From Chloroflexota bacterium (lineage in GTDB: Bacteria; Chloroflexota; Anaerolineae; Anaerolineales; Anaerolineaceae), in assembly GCA_029561345.1 (NCBI GenBank), contig JAKQJC010000022.1:62001-126000 (forward strand): a stretch of 64,000 bases of DNA, given 5' to 3'. Below, one piece after another: positions 9,234 through 16,699 of the stretch (positions are counted from its first letter, which is position 1; each line of letters begins with the position of its first letter). Made by a program: the position numbers and the translations under genes. The notes under the pieces were generated by a model, which saw only the letters and a list, made by a program, of their open reading frames with translations, did not search any database and was not told the DNA's origin.

Positions 9234-10045
9234 CCACGGCTGATTTCGGCTTGCAGGCGGGTATATTCGGGAGTGGCGGCGTACTTTTTAAGCTCATTGA
9301 TGCGCTTGATGATCAGTGGGTGAGTGGCGAGCATTTCTCCCAGCACGTTGGTGATGTCATCATCTTCTTTATCCACTGCGGCCATGGCGCGATCCATTTC
9401 GGCCTGGGTGGAAAGCCGCTTCCCGGTGCCCAGTTTCACCAGGGCGGAGGTGGCTTTGACAAGGCTGCCGCAGGCCAGCAGGCCGGCCCGGTCAGCTGAA
9501 TATTCGCAGGCGCGGTTCCACCACATGAAAGCGGCTGACAGAATGACCGCAGCGCCCATTGGGGCCGGGATGCCAGCCATGCCGCCAATGAGGGTGTTCA
9601 GCCAGGTGTGACCCAGGCTGACATGTCCCAATTCATGGCCAATGATAAAGCGGATTTCATCGGCATCCATAATTTTAAAGAGAGATGAATAGAGAACGAC
9701 GATTTTCGGATCTGACATGCCAAAAGTGTATGCGTTGAGCTGGCTGCTGCCGGCCACAAAAGATTCGATCGGGCCAGGTTGGAGGCGTTCAGCGCATTCC
9801 TTGACCATTTGGTATAGTTCAGGCATGGTTTCACTGCGGATGGGTTGTGCCTGGCGGATCAGGTTTTCGTGATGCGATTTATTCATAAAATAGACCACCA
9901 CCAGCATCAGAAGAATAAAAATGCCGGCGGTGCAAAAGGTGGCAGTGGCAGTGAAAATGATCACCCCCACCACCAGCAGCAGGGTTAAAGCCAGGATGCC
10001 CTCTTCACTTGGGTAGCGGTAACTGGTAATACGGTAACGCGCCAT
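9230..10045 (-). CDS. M48-family membrane metalloprotease (HtpX-like)
   Basis: A 271-residue integral-membrane zinc protease. A hydrophobic N-terminal pair of segments (about 16-54) anchors it. The zinc motif is IGHELGHVSLGH (HELGH 137-141), with the third ligand glutamate in RACEYSADRAG (E182). The region TLIGGMAGIPAPMGAAVILSAAF between them is hydrophobic, as in HtpX. HtpX-type enzymes take part in quality control of membrane proteins. It probably forms an operon with the alpha/beta hydrolase gene 5 bases upstream. Substrate unknown. Confidence 0.88.
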   Translation of the reverse strand: MARYRITSYRYPSEEGILALTLLLVVGVIIFTATATFCTAGIFILLMLVVVYFMNKSHHENLIRQAQPIRSETMPELYQMVKECAERLQPGPIESFVAGSSQLNAYTFGMSDPKIVVLYSSLFKIMDADEIRFIIGHELGHVSLGHTWLNTLIGGMAGIPAPMGAAVILSAAFMWWNRACEYSADRAGLLACGSLVKATSALVKLGTGKRLSTQAEMDRAMAAVDKEDDDITNVLGEMLATHPLIIKRINELKKYAATPEYTRLQAEISRG

Positions 10046-10050
10046 AGGGT

Positions 10051-10962
10051 TCAGTTCAATCCAATCTGGGTTAAGAATTCACCGACTTTTTGATCATATT
10101 CTACCGGGTTTTTCCAGAAAGCCTCTGCATGTTTTGCATTGGGGGCCAAGTAAAGCTGGCGCAAGCCGTTAGTTTTGGCGTCATAGAGCGCCTGACTCAT
10201 GGCTGGAGGAATGTAATCATCGTCTTTGCCGTGGGCCAGCAGCAGAGGAGTTGAAAACTGGCGCACGGCAGAAATGGGAGAGACTTCCTTGATTTTCATA
10301 CCGGTCTGGAGCCAGCAGAAAAAGTCGGCCAGGTTGAGCATGGGAAAAGGTGGAAGGTGGTATTCCACGCCCAGGCGATAGGTGAGCTGGCCTTCCAGGG
10401 TGGAAAAAGGGCAGTCGGCCACCACAAAGGATAAGCGGGGGTCAATCGCGGCATGCTGCAAAACGATGGCCGCGCCCATAGATTCGCCGTGTGTGCCAAC
10501 TTTGCCGCCAGGGCCAAGTCTGTTCAGAGCCCAATCGACCACAGATTTTAGGTCCTCTTTTTCGTAATAGCCAAAAGTGGTGTTTTTGCCGCCGCTGCGG
10601 CCGTGATTGCGGTGATCGTAGAGAAGGACATTGAAACCGCGGTTGCGGAAAAGTTTCATATATTTGACAGAACCATAGATGGTATAGGTAATGCCGTGGG
10701 CGATGATGGCGGTTTTTTTGCTGCCTGGAAGGGGAAAATACTGTCCATAGAGGTTATAGCCGTAAGGAGATGGAATGAGGATCTCTTCACGGGACCAGGA
10801 ATCGAATTCCTTTTCGTTAATCTTGCCAGCTTCCACATCCCATTGACGGGTTTGTTCGTAACTGAAGGTGTGCGGATAGATGATTTTACTGGCGAAAAAT
10901 AAACCAAGCCCGCAGGCAAGGGCCAGCACCACCAGTAGTAATATGATCAATACCAGATCCAT
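10051..10962 (-). CDS. Membrane-anchored alpha/beta hydrolase
   Basis: A 303-residue serine hydrolase. An N-terminal signal-anchor (MDLVLIILLLVVLALACG) is followed by an alpha/beta-hydrolase fold: oxyanion region IIAHGIT, HRNHGRSGG, nucleophile elbow GTHGESMGAA (GxSxG), acid in HGKDDDYIPP and catalytic histidine in NAKHAEAF. This resembles the BAAT/YqkD-like uncharacterised esterases of Gram-positive bacteria. The start at 10962 is chosen because GGAGGTG lies about 6 bases upstream; the open frame runs 39 codons further but without a ribosome-binding site. Co-transcribed with the M48 protease. Substrate unknown. Confidence 0.85.
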   Translation of the reverse strand: MDLVLIILLLVVLALACGLGLFFASKIIYPHTFSYEQTRQWDVEAGKINEKEFDSWSREEILIPSPYGYNLYGQYFPLPGSKKTAIIAHGITYTIYGSVKYMKLFRNRGFNVLLYDHRNHGRSGGKNTTFGYYEKEDLKSVVDWALNRLGPGGKVGTHGESMGAAIVLQHAAIDPRLSFVVADCPFSTLEGQLTYRLGVEYHLPPFPMLNLADFFCWLQTGMKIKEVSPISAVRQFSTPLLLAHGKDDDYIPPAMSQALYDAKTNGLRQLYLAPNAKHAEAFWKNPVEYDQKVGEFLTQIGLN

Positions 10963-11055
10963 AGAAAACACCTCCCCAGGAGAAATCTGAATGCTTAACC
11001 ATCTTATCATATCTTGCCGAAAAAAACATGATGATCGGCAGAGCGCAAATGAAGG

Positions 11056-11061
11056 TATAAT
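11056..11061 (+). promoter_or_regulatory. -10 box placing transcription start at the methyltransferase ATG
   Basis: Consensus TATAAT ending 7 bases before the ATG at 11069. Initiation at the usual distance would give a leaderless mRNA. There is no clear Shine-Dalgarno sequence between the two, which agrees. The -35 region is poor. Confidence 0.5.
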
Positions 11062-11068
11062 CGATTTT

Positions 11069-11878
11069 ATGCAGTACACAGAAGAACAGCTTCAGCAGGT
11101 GATGGACGCCGTTCAGGCCGGCGCCGGTTACAGAGCCATCAGCCGGGATCTTGTGGAAAAGTTGGCGCGGGTTGAATTGGTCAAGCGTGCTAATCTGAAA
11201 GAGGCCGTCAAGGCCACCCGCAGTGCCTTGCATCAGGCTGTAGGGGCCTACAGGGAACGCTTTGATGTCAGGAAAATTCAAAGGGAGCTGGATGAGCTGG
11301 GTGAAGGCGCAGATGAAGACAGCATGAAAAATTTTTGCCTGCGGGCCATGCGTTTCCATGCTTCAACACAGGAAAGACTGGCTGTGCTGGAGATTTTTTT
11401 TCATCAAACCCTGCAGGGTATTGCACCAGTGCGCTCGGTTTTGGACCTGGCTTGCGGCCTGAATCCGCTGGCACTCCCCTGGATGCCGCTGGCAGAAAAT
11501 GCGCCGTACCACTGTTATGATGTTGATGAGGATCTGATCCGGCTGGACCGGAGTTTTCTGATGCTCCAGGCGAGATCAGGGCAAGCAGGGTTGTGTGATC
11601 TAACCACCGGCATTCCCCGGCAGAAGGTTCATCTGGCCATGCTGCTTAAAACGATCCCTGTTTTGGATCAACAGGATAAAGAGGCCAGCCAGCGGCTGTT
11701 AGACTCCCTTCAAGCAGAACATATATTGATCACTTTTCCAGCGCGAAGCCTTGGGGGCCATGCGAAAGGCATGCCGGCCACTTATGAGGCCCGTATGTTG
11801 CAGCTTGTGGAGGGACGCGCATGGCGGTTGCAAAAGTTCATTTTCCCTTTGGAACTGGTATTCTTACTAACAAAATGA
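11069..11878 (+). CDS. 16S rRNA m7G1405-type methyltransferase homologue (FmrO/Arm/Rmt family)
   Basis: A 269-residue SAM-dependent methyltransferase. A helical N-terminal domain (1-115) precedes a Rossmann domain with SAM motif I VLDLACGLNPLALPWM (near 124-139), motif II YHCYDVDED and the family-specific stretches HLAMLLKTIPVLDQQ and FPARSLGGHAKGM. These are hallmarks of the enzymes that methylate N7 of G1405 in 16S rRNA and give resistance to 4,6-disubstituted aminoglycosides in producers (FmrO, GrmA) and pathogens (ArmA, RmtA-H). Nothing nearby suggests mobility or antibiotic synthesis. Whether it confers resistance or does rRNA housekeeping cannot be told from sequence. Confidence 0.85.
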   Translation: MQYTEEQLQQVMDAVQAGAGYRAISRDLVEKLARVELVKRANLKEAVKATRSALHQAVGAYRERFDVRKIQRELDELGEGADEDSMKNFCLRAMRFHASTQERLAVLEIFFHQTLQGIAPVRSVLDLACGLNPLALPWMPLAENAPYHCYDVDEDLIRLDRSFLMLQARSGQAGLCDLTTGIPRQKVHLAMLLKTIPVLDQQDKEASQRLLDSLQAEHILITFPARSLGGHAKGMPATYEARMLQLVEGRAWRLQKFIFPLELVFLLTK

Positions 11879-11907
11879 GAAAAGGGCCGCATGCGCGGCC
11901 CTTTTCT
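11878..11907 (+). terminator. Hairpin terminator after the methyltransferase
   Basis: 13-base stem (AGAAAAGGGCCGC and its complement) with a 4-base loop, beginning at the stop codon. The A/T-rich outer stem can serve both this gene and the convergent WXG100 operon. Confidence 0.75.
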
Positions 11908-11932
11908 GTAAAGTTAGGATGAAAAGCAAATT

Positions 11933-12232
11933 TTAGCGGAAGCGCTTTGATCCGGATTCATCACCATCGCGATAACTGATGATGGCGCCGATCAGATCCA
12001 AGTTCAATTCATCGCATTTCTCAGCCAGTTTCTTCACTTTGGGCTGGATTTGCGAGAGGAAATGTTCCACCGCAAAACCGCCCACCAGGCCGACAAATGC
12101 AGTGACTTTCAGGATCATGATGGCCGCTTCAAGAGCGGTGCTGACCCCGTTCAGCACTTCACCGGCACTGCGAAAGCCGTCAGCCATGTTTTGCACGGCC
12201 GGGACATCCATATAGATACCATCTTGAGCCAT
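11933..12232 (-). CDS. WXG100-like protein with hydrophobic centre
   Basis: A 99-residue helical-hairpin protein, last of four WXG100-like genes in a row. The turn reads LVG where classical members have WxG (FVGLVGGFAVEHFLSQI aligns with GGGWIGEAASSFYTEM of the first gene). The central stretch (about 33-56, AAIMILKVTAFVGLVGGFAV) is unusually hydrophobic. The tail ISYRDGDESGSKRF contains Y-x-x-x-D, the spacing of the type VII export signal, and resembles the tail of the 12602 gene product. Small helical secreted proteins or toxin partners of ESX/T7SS systems have this size. Function inferred from the family only. Confidence 0.65.
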   Translation of the reverse strand: MAQDGIYMDVPAVQNMADGFRSAGEVLNGVSTALEAAIMILKVTAFVGLVGGFAVEHFLSQIQPKVKKLAEKCDELNLDLIGAIISYRDGDESGSKRFR

Positions 12233-12247
12233 AGATTACCTCGCTTT

Positions 12248-12586
12248 CTAGAAGATGCTCGAGAACACATCCACCACACCGTTGACAATGCCGTTGACGG
12301 CATCATCCGCAGCGTCGAGGATGTCCATGGCCGAGCCAAGGTTGAAGTTTAATGAAGTCAGAGATTCAGCCAGGTCCACGCAGGCCGGGATGAAGACGCT
12401 ATTCATTTCTTCAACAAATTTATCAGCGCCTTGTCCTTGCCAGGCCCCGCCAACCACCTGCTGGACGAAACCGCGAACGGGGGCGGTGACCATATTTTCG
12501 ACGATGTCAGCCTGACCGGTGATCTGGCGAATGACATCTTCCACCACCTCACGTGCAAAATCGAGAAGATCATCAATTCCAAACAT
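12248..12586 (-). CDS. WXG100-family protein (WQG)
   Basis: A 112-residue protein predicted to be a helix-turn-helix hairpin. The turn VVGGAWQGQGADKFVEEM carries the W-x-G motif, followed by the amphipathic second helix. It differs from its neighbours in a longer N-terminal helix (GIDDLLDFAREVVEDVIRQI) and a hydrophobic C-terminus ending VVDVFSSIF. Preceded by GGAGG. It is third in the four-gene operon and is likely to dimerise with one of the paralogues, as ESAT-6 and CFP-10 do. No toxin domain is fused to it. Confidence 0.72.
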   Translation of the reverse strand: MFGIDDLLDFAREVVEDVIRQITGQADIVENMVTAPVRGFVQQVVGGAWQGQGADKFVEEMNSVFIPACVDLAESLTSLNFNLGSAMDILDAADDAVNGIVNGVVDVFSSIF

Positions 12587-12601
12587 CGTTAGCCTCCTTC
12601 T

Positions 12602-12895
12602 TTAAAATCGGGTGCCCGATTCGATGTCTTCATCGCGATGATCGGTCATGGCGCCCAGGACATCATATTCGAGTTCCTGGAATTTGGCGATCATCTTTTC
12701 GACGGATGCGCACATGGGGCCGCGGATGACTTCAGAGAAAGATTGGCCGCCACGACCTAAAAGGGCTCCGTTTTCGAAAGTGTTGGCGATGTTCTGCAAC
12801 TCACGCAGCGTATCCTCCAGTTGTTGAGCACCGGAGCGGAAAGTACGCGCCATTTCTTCCAGCATTTGATAATCAGCTTTAATAATGTCTGCCAT
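12602..12895 (-). CDS. WXG100-like protein lacking the tryptophan
   Basis: A 97-residue protein with the size, helical periodicity and position of a WXG100 member. The turn reads GALLGRGGQSFSEVI, so leucine replaces the tryptophan of WxG. The tail ELEYDVLGAMTDHRDEDIESGTRF matches the tail of the 11933 gene product (D-x-x-GA-x-x-x-x-RD-x-D-x-x-x-G-x-x-RF), indicating common descent. ATG preceded by GGAGGAC. Second in the operon, 14 bases after the first gene. Confidence 0.68.
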   Translation of the reverse strand: MADIIKADYQMLEEMARTFRSGAQQLEDTLRELQNIANTFENGALLGRGGQSFSEVIRGPMCASVEKMIAKFQELEYDVLGAMTDHRDEDIESGTRF

Positions 12896-12909
12896 TGTGT
12901 CCTCCTGTG

Positions 12910-13203
12910 TTACTTGAACAGACCGCTGGCCTGCTGCTCGGCTTGCTTGAGTGTGTTGGCGATTTGCTGGGTGATCTGCCCGGCCACATCAAGGGCATTG
13001 CGCAGCCTGTCCACCGCGGGCAAAACATCGCCATTCATTTCAGTGTAGAAAGAGCTTGCCGCTTCACCAATCCAACCGCCGCCTTCCAGGGGAGCCATGC
13101 TGTTCTTCACCTGATTGAGTGTTGCCCCAATGGCTTCAGCTTGGGCAGCAAAGCGCCTGGAGGCGTCATTTAATTCATTATAGCTTGCTCGAATGCGCGC
13201 CAT
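12910..13203 (-). CDS. WXG100-family protein (WIG), first gene of the cluster
   Basis: A 97-residue classical WXG100 protein: MARIRASYNELNDASRRF, then helix 1, the turn GGGWIGEAASSFYTEM with W-x-G, and helix 2 ending in QQIANTLKQAEQQASGLFK. No signal peptide, as expected for ESX/T7SS substrates. The start at 13203 is supported by AAGGAAAGG just upstream; the open frame continues 13 codons further without such support. It is the first gene of the four-gene operon, served by a sigma-70 promoter near 13372-13400. No EccC/FtsK-type motor ATPase is present in the window. Confidence 0.82.
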   Translation of the reverse strand: MARIRASYNELNDASRRFAAQAEAIGATLNQVKNSMAPLEGGGWIGEAASSFYTEMNGDVLPAVDRLRNALDVAGQITQQIANTLKQAEQQASGLFK

Positions 13204-13298
13204 AATTACCTTTCCTTTCCTTGAATAGAAATTCGACTCCAATGCAAATATGACCGAGATTGTGGTCGTGAATCACCAATGGGAAAAGGATGTAAAAA

Positions 13299-13310
13299 AT
13301 CACCTCCTTT
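13299..13310 (-). promoter_or_regulatory. Isolated strong Shine-Dalgarno-like site in the WXG100 leader
   Basis: On the minus strand AAAGGAGGTGAT is a near-perfect match to the 16S rRNA anti-SD complement, yet no start codon lies 5-12 bases downstream, and the first WXG100 ATG is about 95 bases away. The motif sits beside complementary arms (AAAAGGA and TCCTTTT), so it could be part of a small hairpin. Confidence 0.4.
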
Positions 13311-13371
13311 TTGGGGAAAATTCTATATCGGATGATAGGTAAGGGGCGTGAGCAAAAATTTTCTTAAATAA

Positions 13372-13400
13372 ATGTTATTTCATTGTGGAATTAAAGTCAA
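13372..13400 (-). promoter_or_regulatory. Sigma-70 promoter of the WXG100 operon
   Basis: On the minus strand TTGACT (13400-13395), a 17-base A/T-rich spacer and TAACAT (13377-13372). Transcription would start near 13365, leaving a leader of about 160 bases before the first WXG100 ATG. This makes the four genes a unit separate from the upstream ATPase/aldolase operon. Confidence 0.65.
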
Positions 13401-13425
13401 TAGGTTATTGGCCTTTATCGGGTAG

Positions 13426-13458
13426 AAAAGACAGGGCGTGTCGATGGCCCTGTCTTTT
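13426..13458. terminator. Hairpin terminator after the aldolase gene
   Basis: 12-base stem AAAAGACAGGGC with its complement and a 9-base loop, running into T-rich sequence on the minus strand. It lies directly downstream of the class II aldolase gene and upstream of the WXG100 promoter. Confidence 0.75.
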
Positions 13459-13475
13459 CATCCTTTTGGTGGAGG

Positions 13476-14126
13476 TTATTTGCGGAAATTGAGGCCGATT
13501 TCACGCAGCAAAGCCAATTCAGATGGGGGCAGGGGAATAGGGTTGCCCAGCGATCGCGCGATCGCGTAAGTGCGGGCTGCATGTTCCAGCCGTTCCAGGG
13601 CAATCAGGGTTTCGACAGGGCTTTTTCCGACACACAGGCTGCCGTGGTGGCTGAGCAGGAGAGAATCGTGGGTCAGGATCAGGTCTTGAATGCTGTCCGC
13701 CAGACTCTGGGTTCCGGGTGTGCCGTAATCGGCTGTAGGCACATCTCCCAGGGCGACGAGCACTTCAGGAATGAGATCAATAGGAAAGGGAATCCCGGCA
13801 AGGGTCAGCGCGGTCGCATAAGGCGGGTGAGCATGCAAAACGCAGGAAATATCCGGGCGCTGCTGAAAAGCTTTCAGGTGCATGCACCATTCGGATGTGG
13901 GTCGCAAACCAGGCAGGCCTTCAATCACCGTGCCTGAGGCATCTATTAAAATCATATCCTCTGGTTTCATCCAGAGTTTGTAGACGCCGCTTGGCGTCAT
14001 CAGAAAGCGATCCTCACCGATGCGGCAGGACATATTGCCATCGCTGGAGCGGATCAATCCCTGTTCAGCGACGCTGTGCATAATGGAAGCCATTTCCTTG
14101 CGGATCTGTTCGATATCTTTGTTCAT
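13476..14126 (-). CDS. Class II aldolase/adducin-family protein (FucA/AraD-like)
   Basis: A 216-residue zinc-dependent aldolase or epimerase. Visible are the phosphate-binding SSDGNMSCR (near 27-35) and TPSGVYK, the catalytic glutamate in PTSEW (E79), zinc ligands in LHAHPPYA (H98, H100) and the third ligand in LLSHHGSL. Family members include L-fuculose-phosphate aldolase, ribulose-5-phosphate 4-epimerase and methylthioribulose-phosphate dehydratase; the sequence alone does not pick one. Its ATG overlaps the stop of the AAA+ gene by 4 bases, so it is translationally coupled to that gene, an odd partner for a sugar enzyme. Confidence 0.85.
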   Translation of the reverse strand: MNKDIEQIRKEMASIMHSVAEQGLIRSSDGNMSCRIGEDRFLMTPSGVYKLWMKPEDMILIDASGTVIEGLPGLRPTSEWCMHLKAFQQRPDISCVLHAHPPYATALTLAGIPFPIDLIPEVLVALGDVPTADYGTPGTQSLADSIQDLILTHDSLLLSHHGSLCVGKSPVETLIALERLEHAARTYAIARSLGNPIPLPPSELALLREIGLNFRK

Positions 14127-16699
14127 CTGGGGGCGCCTCCCGGAAGATAATTGGGGAATAGATATTGCTCGTTCATTGTACTGATATCTTCATCCCCGGT
14201 CAAGGCTGGATCATCCAGGCCAGGAAGGTCCTCGTTTGTAAAACTTATTTCCATATCTATAGCGGATGAATCGGCATAACGGTTAACAAGATTGGTTTTC
14301 ATATCCAGATAGAGCTTTCTGACAGACCGCGCATTGCCAAAATGACGGCCTTCGACTGCTTTCCGGTGTACCATTTTCTGCTGGATGAACGGCCTGAGGT
14401 CATTGGGGACAAGTATTTGATCCTTCTCAGCCATTTTGAGAAAAATCTGGAGCAATTGGCTGATAGAAAAATCTGGAAAGCGTAATTCCTTTAGGAAACG
14501 GGAAAGCAGCCCTGGGTTGGCATTCAGAAAATGATGCATTTCCAGCGGATAACCTGCCACAATGACCATGAATTTTTGGCGGTGGTCCTCCATTGCTTTC
14601 ACAAGCGTGTCCAGCGCTTCCTGGCCAAAGGCATCCTGAGGAGAATGGATCAGGGCGTAGGCTTCATCGATGAACAGGATGCCGCCGAAGGCCTCTCTGA
14701 CTTTCTGCATGGTTTTCTGTGCTGTTTGGCCGGCATAACCTGCCACAAGATCTGCTCTGCTGACCTCGACCACCTGACCGGTTCTGAGGAGGCCGAGGTG
14801 GCGATACATTTTGCCAAGCAAACGGGCCACGGTGGTCTTGCCGGTGCCTGGATTTCCAGAAAAGATAAGGTGACGGCCCTCACTGATTTGGGAATTGAAC
14901 AAGCCTTTTCGTCGAATTTCAAAATTTACCAGGTTCATTTCACTGATCATCCAAGCGCGAATGGAATCAAGCCCAATCAGGTCATCAAATTCAGAAAATA
15001 TGATGTCTTCTTTACCGCGATCAGTGGAAGTGCTTTTTACCAGGGATTCTGGGAAATCATTTAAGGTGATGGGGGCGTGGATGGACAAATTTTCTCTGAT
15101 GATGCGGGCAGACCAACGCCGTTCAATGGCATCAGCCAAATTTCGCACCCCTCCACCATTTCCTTCGATGGCTGAAAGAATAGGCAGGAGTGTTTCAGTA
15201 TTAATTTCATTGCTCAACACAAGCTCCCTATCAGCCAGAATTCTTGTCAGGATCTCGGCCAGTTCCTGAGATGAATAATCAGGAAAGTGGAATCGATTTT
15301 CTAACGGAAAACGGCGGGATAATCCAGGGTTGGAATCCAAAAATGCGGTCATTTTATCCGGATAGCCGGCTGCAATGACCAGCAGGTTCTCCCTCTGATC
15401 TTCCAAACGGGGAAGCAGGGTGTCAATGGCCTCCTGGCCGAATCCTCCGCGGGAAGCATCGGCCAGAGTATAGGCTTCATCGATGAAGAGAATACCATCA
15501 AGCGCCTGATCAATGACCTGCCCTGTTTTGATTGCGGTTCCGCCGACATGCTCGGCAACCAGGTCAGAAGCCTTCACTTCCACACAATGACCGCGCTTCA
15601 ACACACCCATCTCCTGTAAAATTTCTCCCAGCAGGCGAGCCACGGTGGTTTTACCCGTTCCAGGGTTTCCCACAAAAACCATATGCAGCAGAGGAGGATT
15701 TTTATGAAAAGTTTTCTTTTGCCTGGTCACTTCCAGCCAGGCAGCCCATTCTTCTAGGCGTGAGCGAATTTCGTTCAGGCCGACCAACTCCTGGAGGCGT
15801 TCTCCTGCCGGCCGTGATGGATCGAGACTGGAAGATAACCAGCGATATTCCCGAATCAAGGGTAGCGTTATCTGATCCACTCCATTAAACCTTGAAATCC
15901 ACTGGCGCAGGGAGAGACCTTCAGCGGCGAGAATAGGGATTATGCGCTTTGATTCCTCCGGTAAAATAGAATGTTGCGGGTGGTTCCTTCTGAATAAAGT
16001 TAAAAGGCGTTCCAATTCATCTTCTGCCGGACTGGCAATTTTAAAAAGGTTGGTGTGCGAAAAGATAAGGGCTCTGAGCTCTGGAATTGGCAAACGGCCA
16101 GCCAGATCTTCCAGAGCCTGAGAGGTGTTGGCTGAAAAGGCCAGAAAGCAAGCATTCAAATTCTGGGTTGGCAGGTCTTTCCATGCCCCGAATAAAGCCG
16201 CCAAAGTGCGCTGATCTTCGTGGTAGCGCAGGGTGGTCTCCGCCTGTAAGACAATGATTGCCGTCTTCTGGTGTTCATCTTTCATCAGGGTGTCCAGTAA
16301 GCGGACAGCATGCGAATCACCCATGCCTGATGAGGATTGGCGAGCTTGAGACGGCAATTTTTTTTGCGGAAGAATGAAACGGGATTGCAGCGGTCCATCT
16401 GCCAGCCAGCGCATTGAGGTACCTTCGACCGGATAATCCTCATCCAACGAGATTCTGGAAGAAACTGGATCGGAAATTCGCTCTGTTTTTTGGATCAGAG
16501 GAGCAACCTGCTGATGAGCGGAATAAAGGTAAATATTCTCAAAACCCGACTCGATCAGGAACTGGCAGAATGCAGTCGTAAAATCCAGCTCTTGCAGCGA
16601 AGAATCCAGATAAGCATCGTCTAATCCCTGGCCAAACAGAATGTGAAAACGGCGTCCAGTTAAAAAGTATGGATTCAGAGCGATACGGTTGATGGACAT
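14123..16699 (-). CDS. Tandem CbbX/EccA/SpoVK-type AAA+ ATPase
   Basis: An 858-residue protein with two CbxX/CfqX-type AAA+ modules. Module 1 has Walker A GNPGTGKT (344-351) and Walker B GILFIDEAYTLAD; module 2 has GNPGTGKT (615-622) and GILFIDEAYALI. Both keep the VEVxxxDLVAxxxGxTAxKT pore/sensor region and the RRF or SRF arginine finger. The first 300 residues have no Walker motif but look like a degenerate P-loop-type fold (IYLYSAH, AIIVLQAE, NACFLAFSA). CbbX remodels Rubisco, while EccA is the cytosolic ATPase of ESX secretion. Beside a WXG100 cluster an EccA-like role is plausible but unproven. Its start overlaps the coiled-coil gene by 25 bases. Confidence 0.82.
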   Translation of the reverse strand: MSINRIALNPYFLTGRRFHILFGQGLDDAYLDSSLQELDFTTAFCQFLIESGFENIYLYSAHQQVAPLIQKTERISDPVSSRISLDEDYPVEGTSMRWLADGPLQSRFILPQKKLPSQARQSSSGMGDSHAVRLLDTLMKDEHQKTAIIVLQAETTLRYHEDQRTLAALFGAWKDLPTQNLNACFLAFSANTSQALEDLAGRLPIPELRALIFSHTNLFKIASPAEDELERLLTLFRRNHPQHSILPEESKRIIPILAAEGLSLRQWISRFNGVDQITLPLIREYRWLSSSLDPSRPAGERLQELVGLNEIRSRLEEWAAWLEVTRQKKTFHKNPPLLHMVFVGNPGTGKTTVARLLGEILQEMGVLKRGHCVEVKASDLVAEHVGGTAIKTGQVIDQALDGILFIDEAYTLADASRGGFGQEAIDTLLPRLEDQRENLLVIAAGYPDKMTAFLDSNPGLSRRFPLENRFHFPDYSSQELAEILTRILADRELVLSNEINTETLLPILSAIEGNGGGVRNLADAIERRWSARIIRENLSIHAPITLNDFPESLVKSTSTDRGKEDIIFSEFDDLIGLDSIRAWMISEMNLVNFEIRRKGLFNSQISEGRHLIFSGNPGTGKTTVARLLGKMYRHLGLLRTGQVVEVSRADLVAGYAGQTAQKTMQKVREAFGGILFIDEAYALIHSPQDAFGQEALDTLVKAMEDHRQKFMVIVAGYPLEMHHFLNANPGLLSRFLKELRFPDFSISQLLQIFLKMAEKDQILVPNDLRPFIQQKMVHRKAVEGRHFGNARSVRKLYLDMKTNLVNRYADSSAIDMEISFTNEDLPGLDDPALTGDEDISTMNEQYLFPNYLPGGAPR

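Noticed and set aside
9230..10045. The M48 protease as the partner of the adjacent response regulator in one operon
   Set aside because: They are convergent and overlap by only 4 bases at their ends, so they cannot share a transcript in sense.
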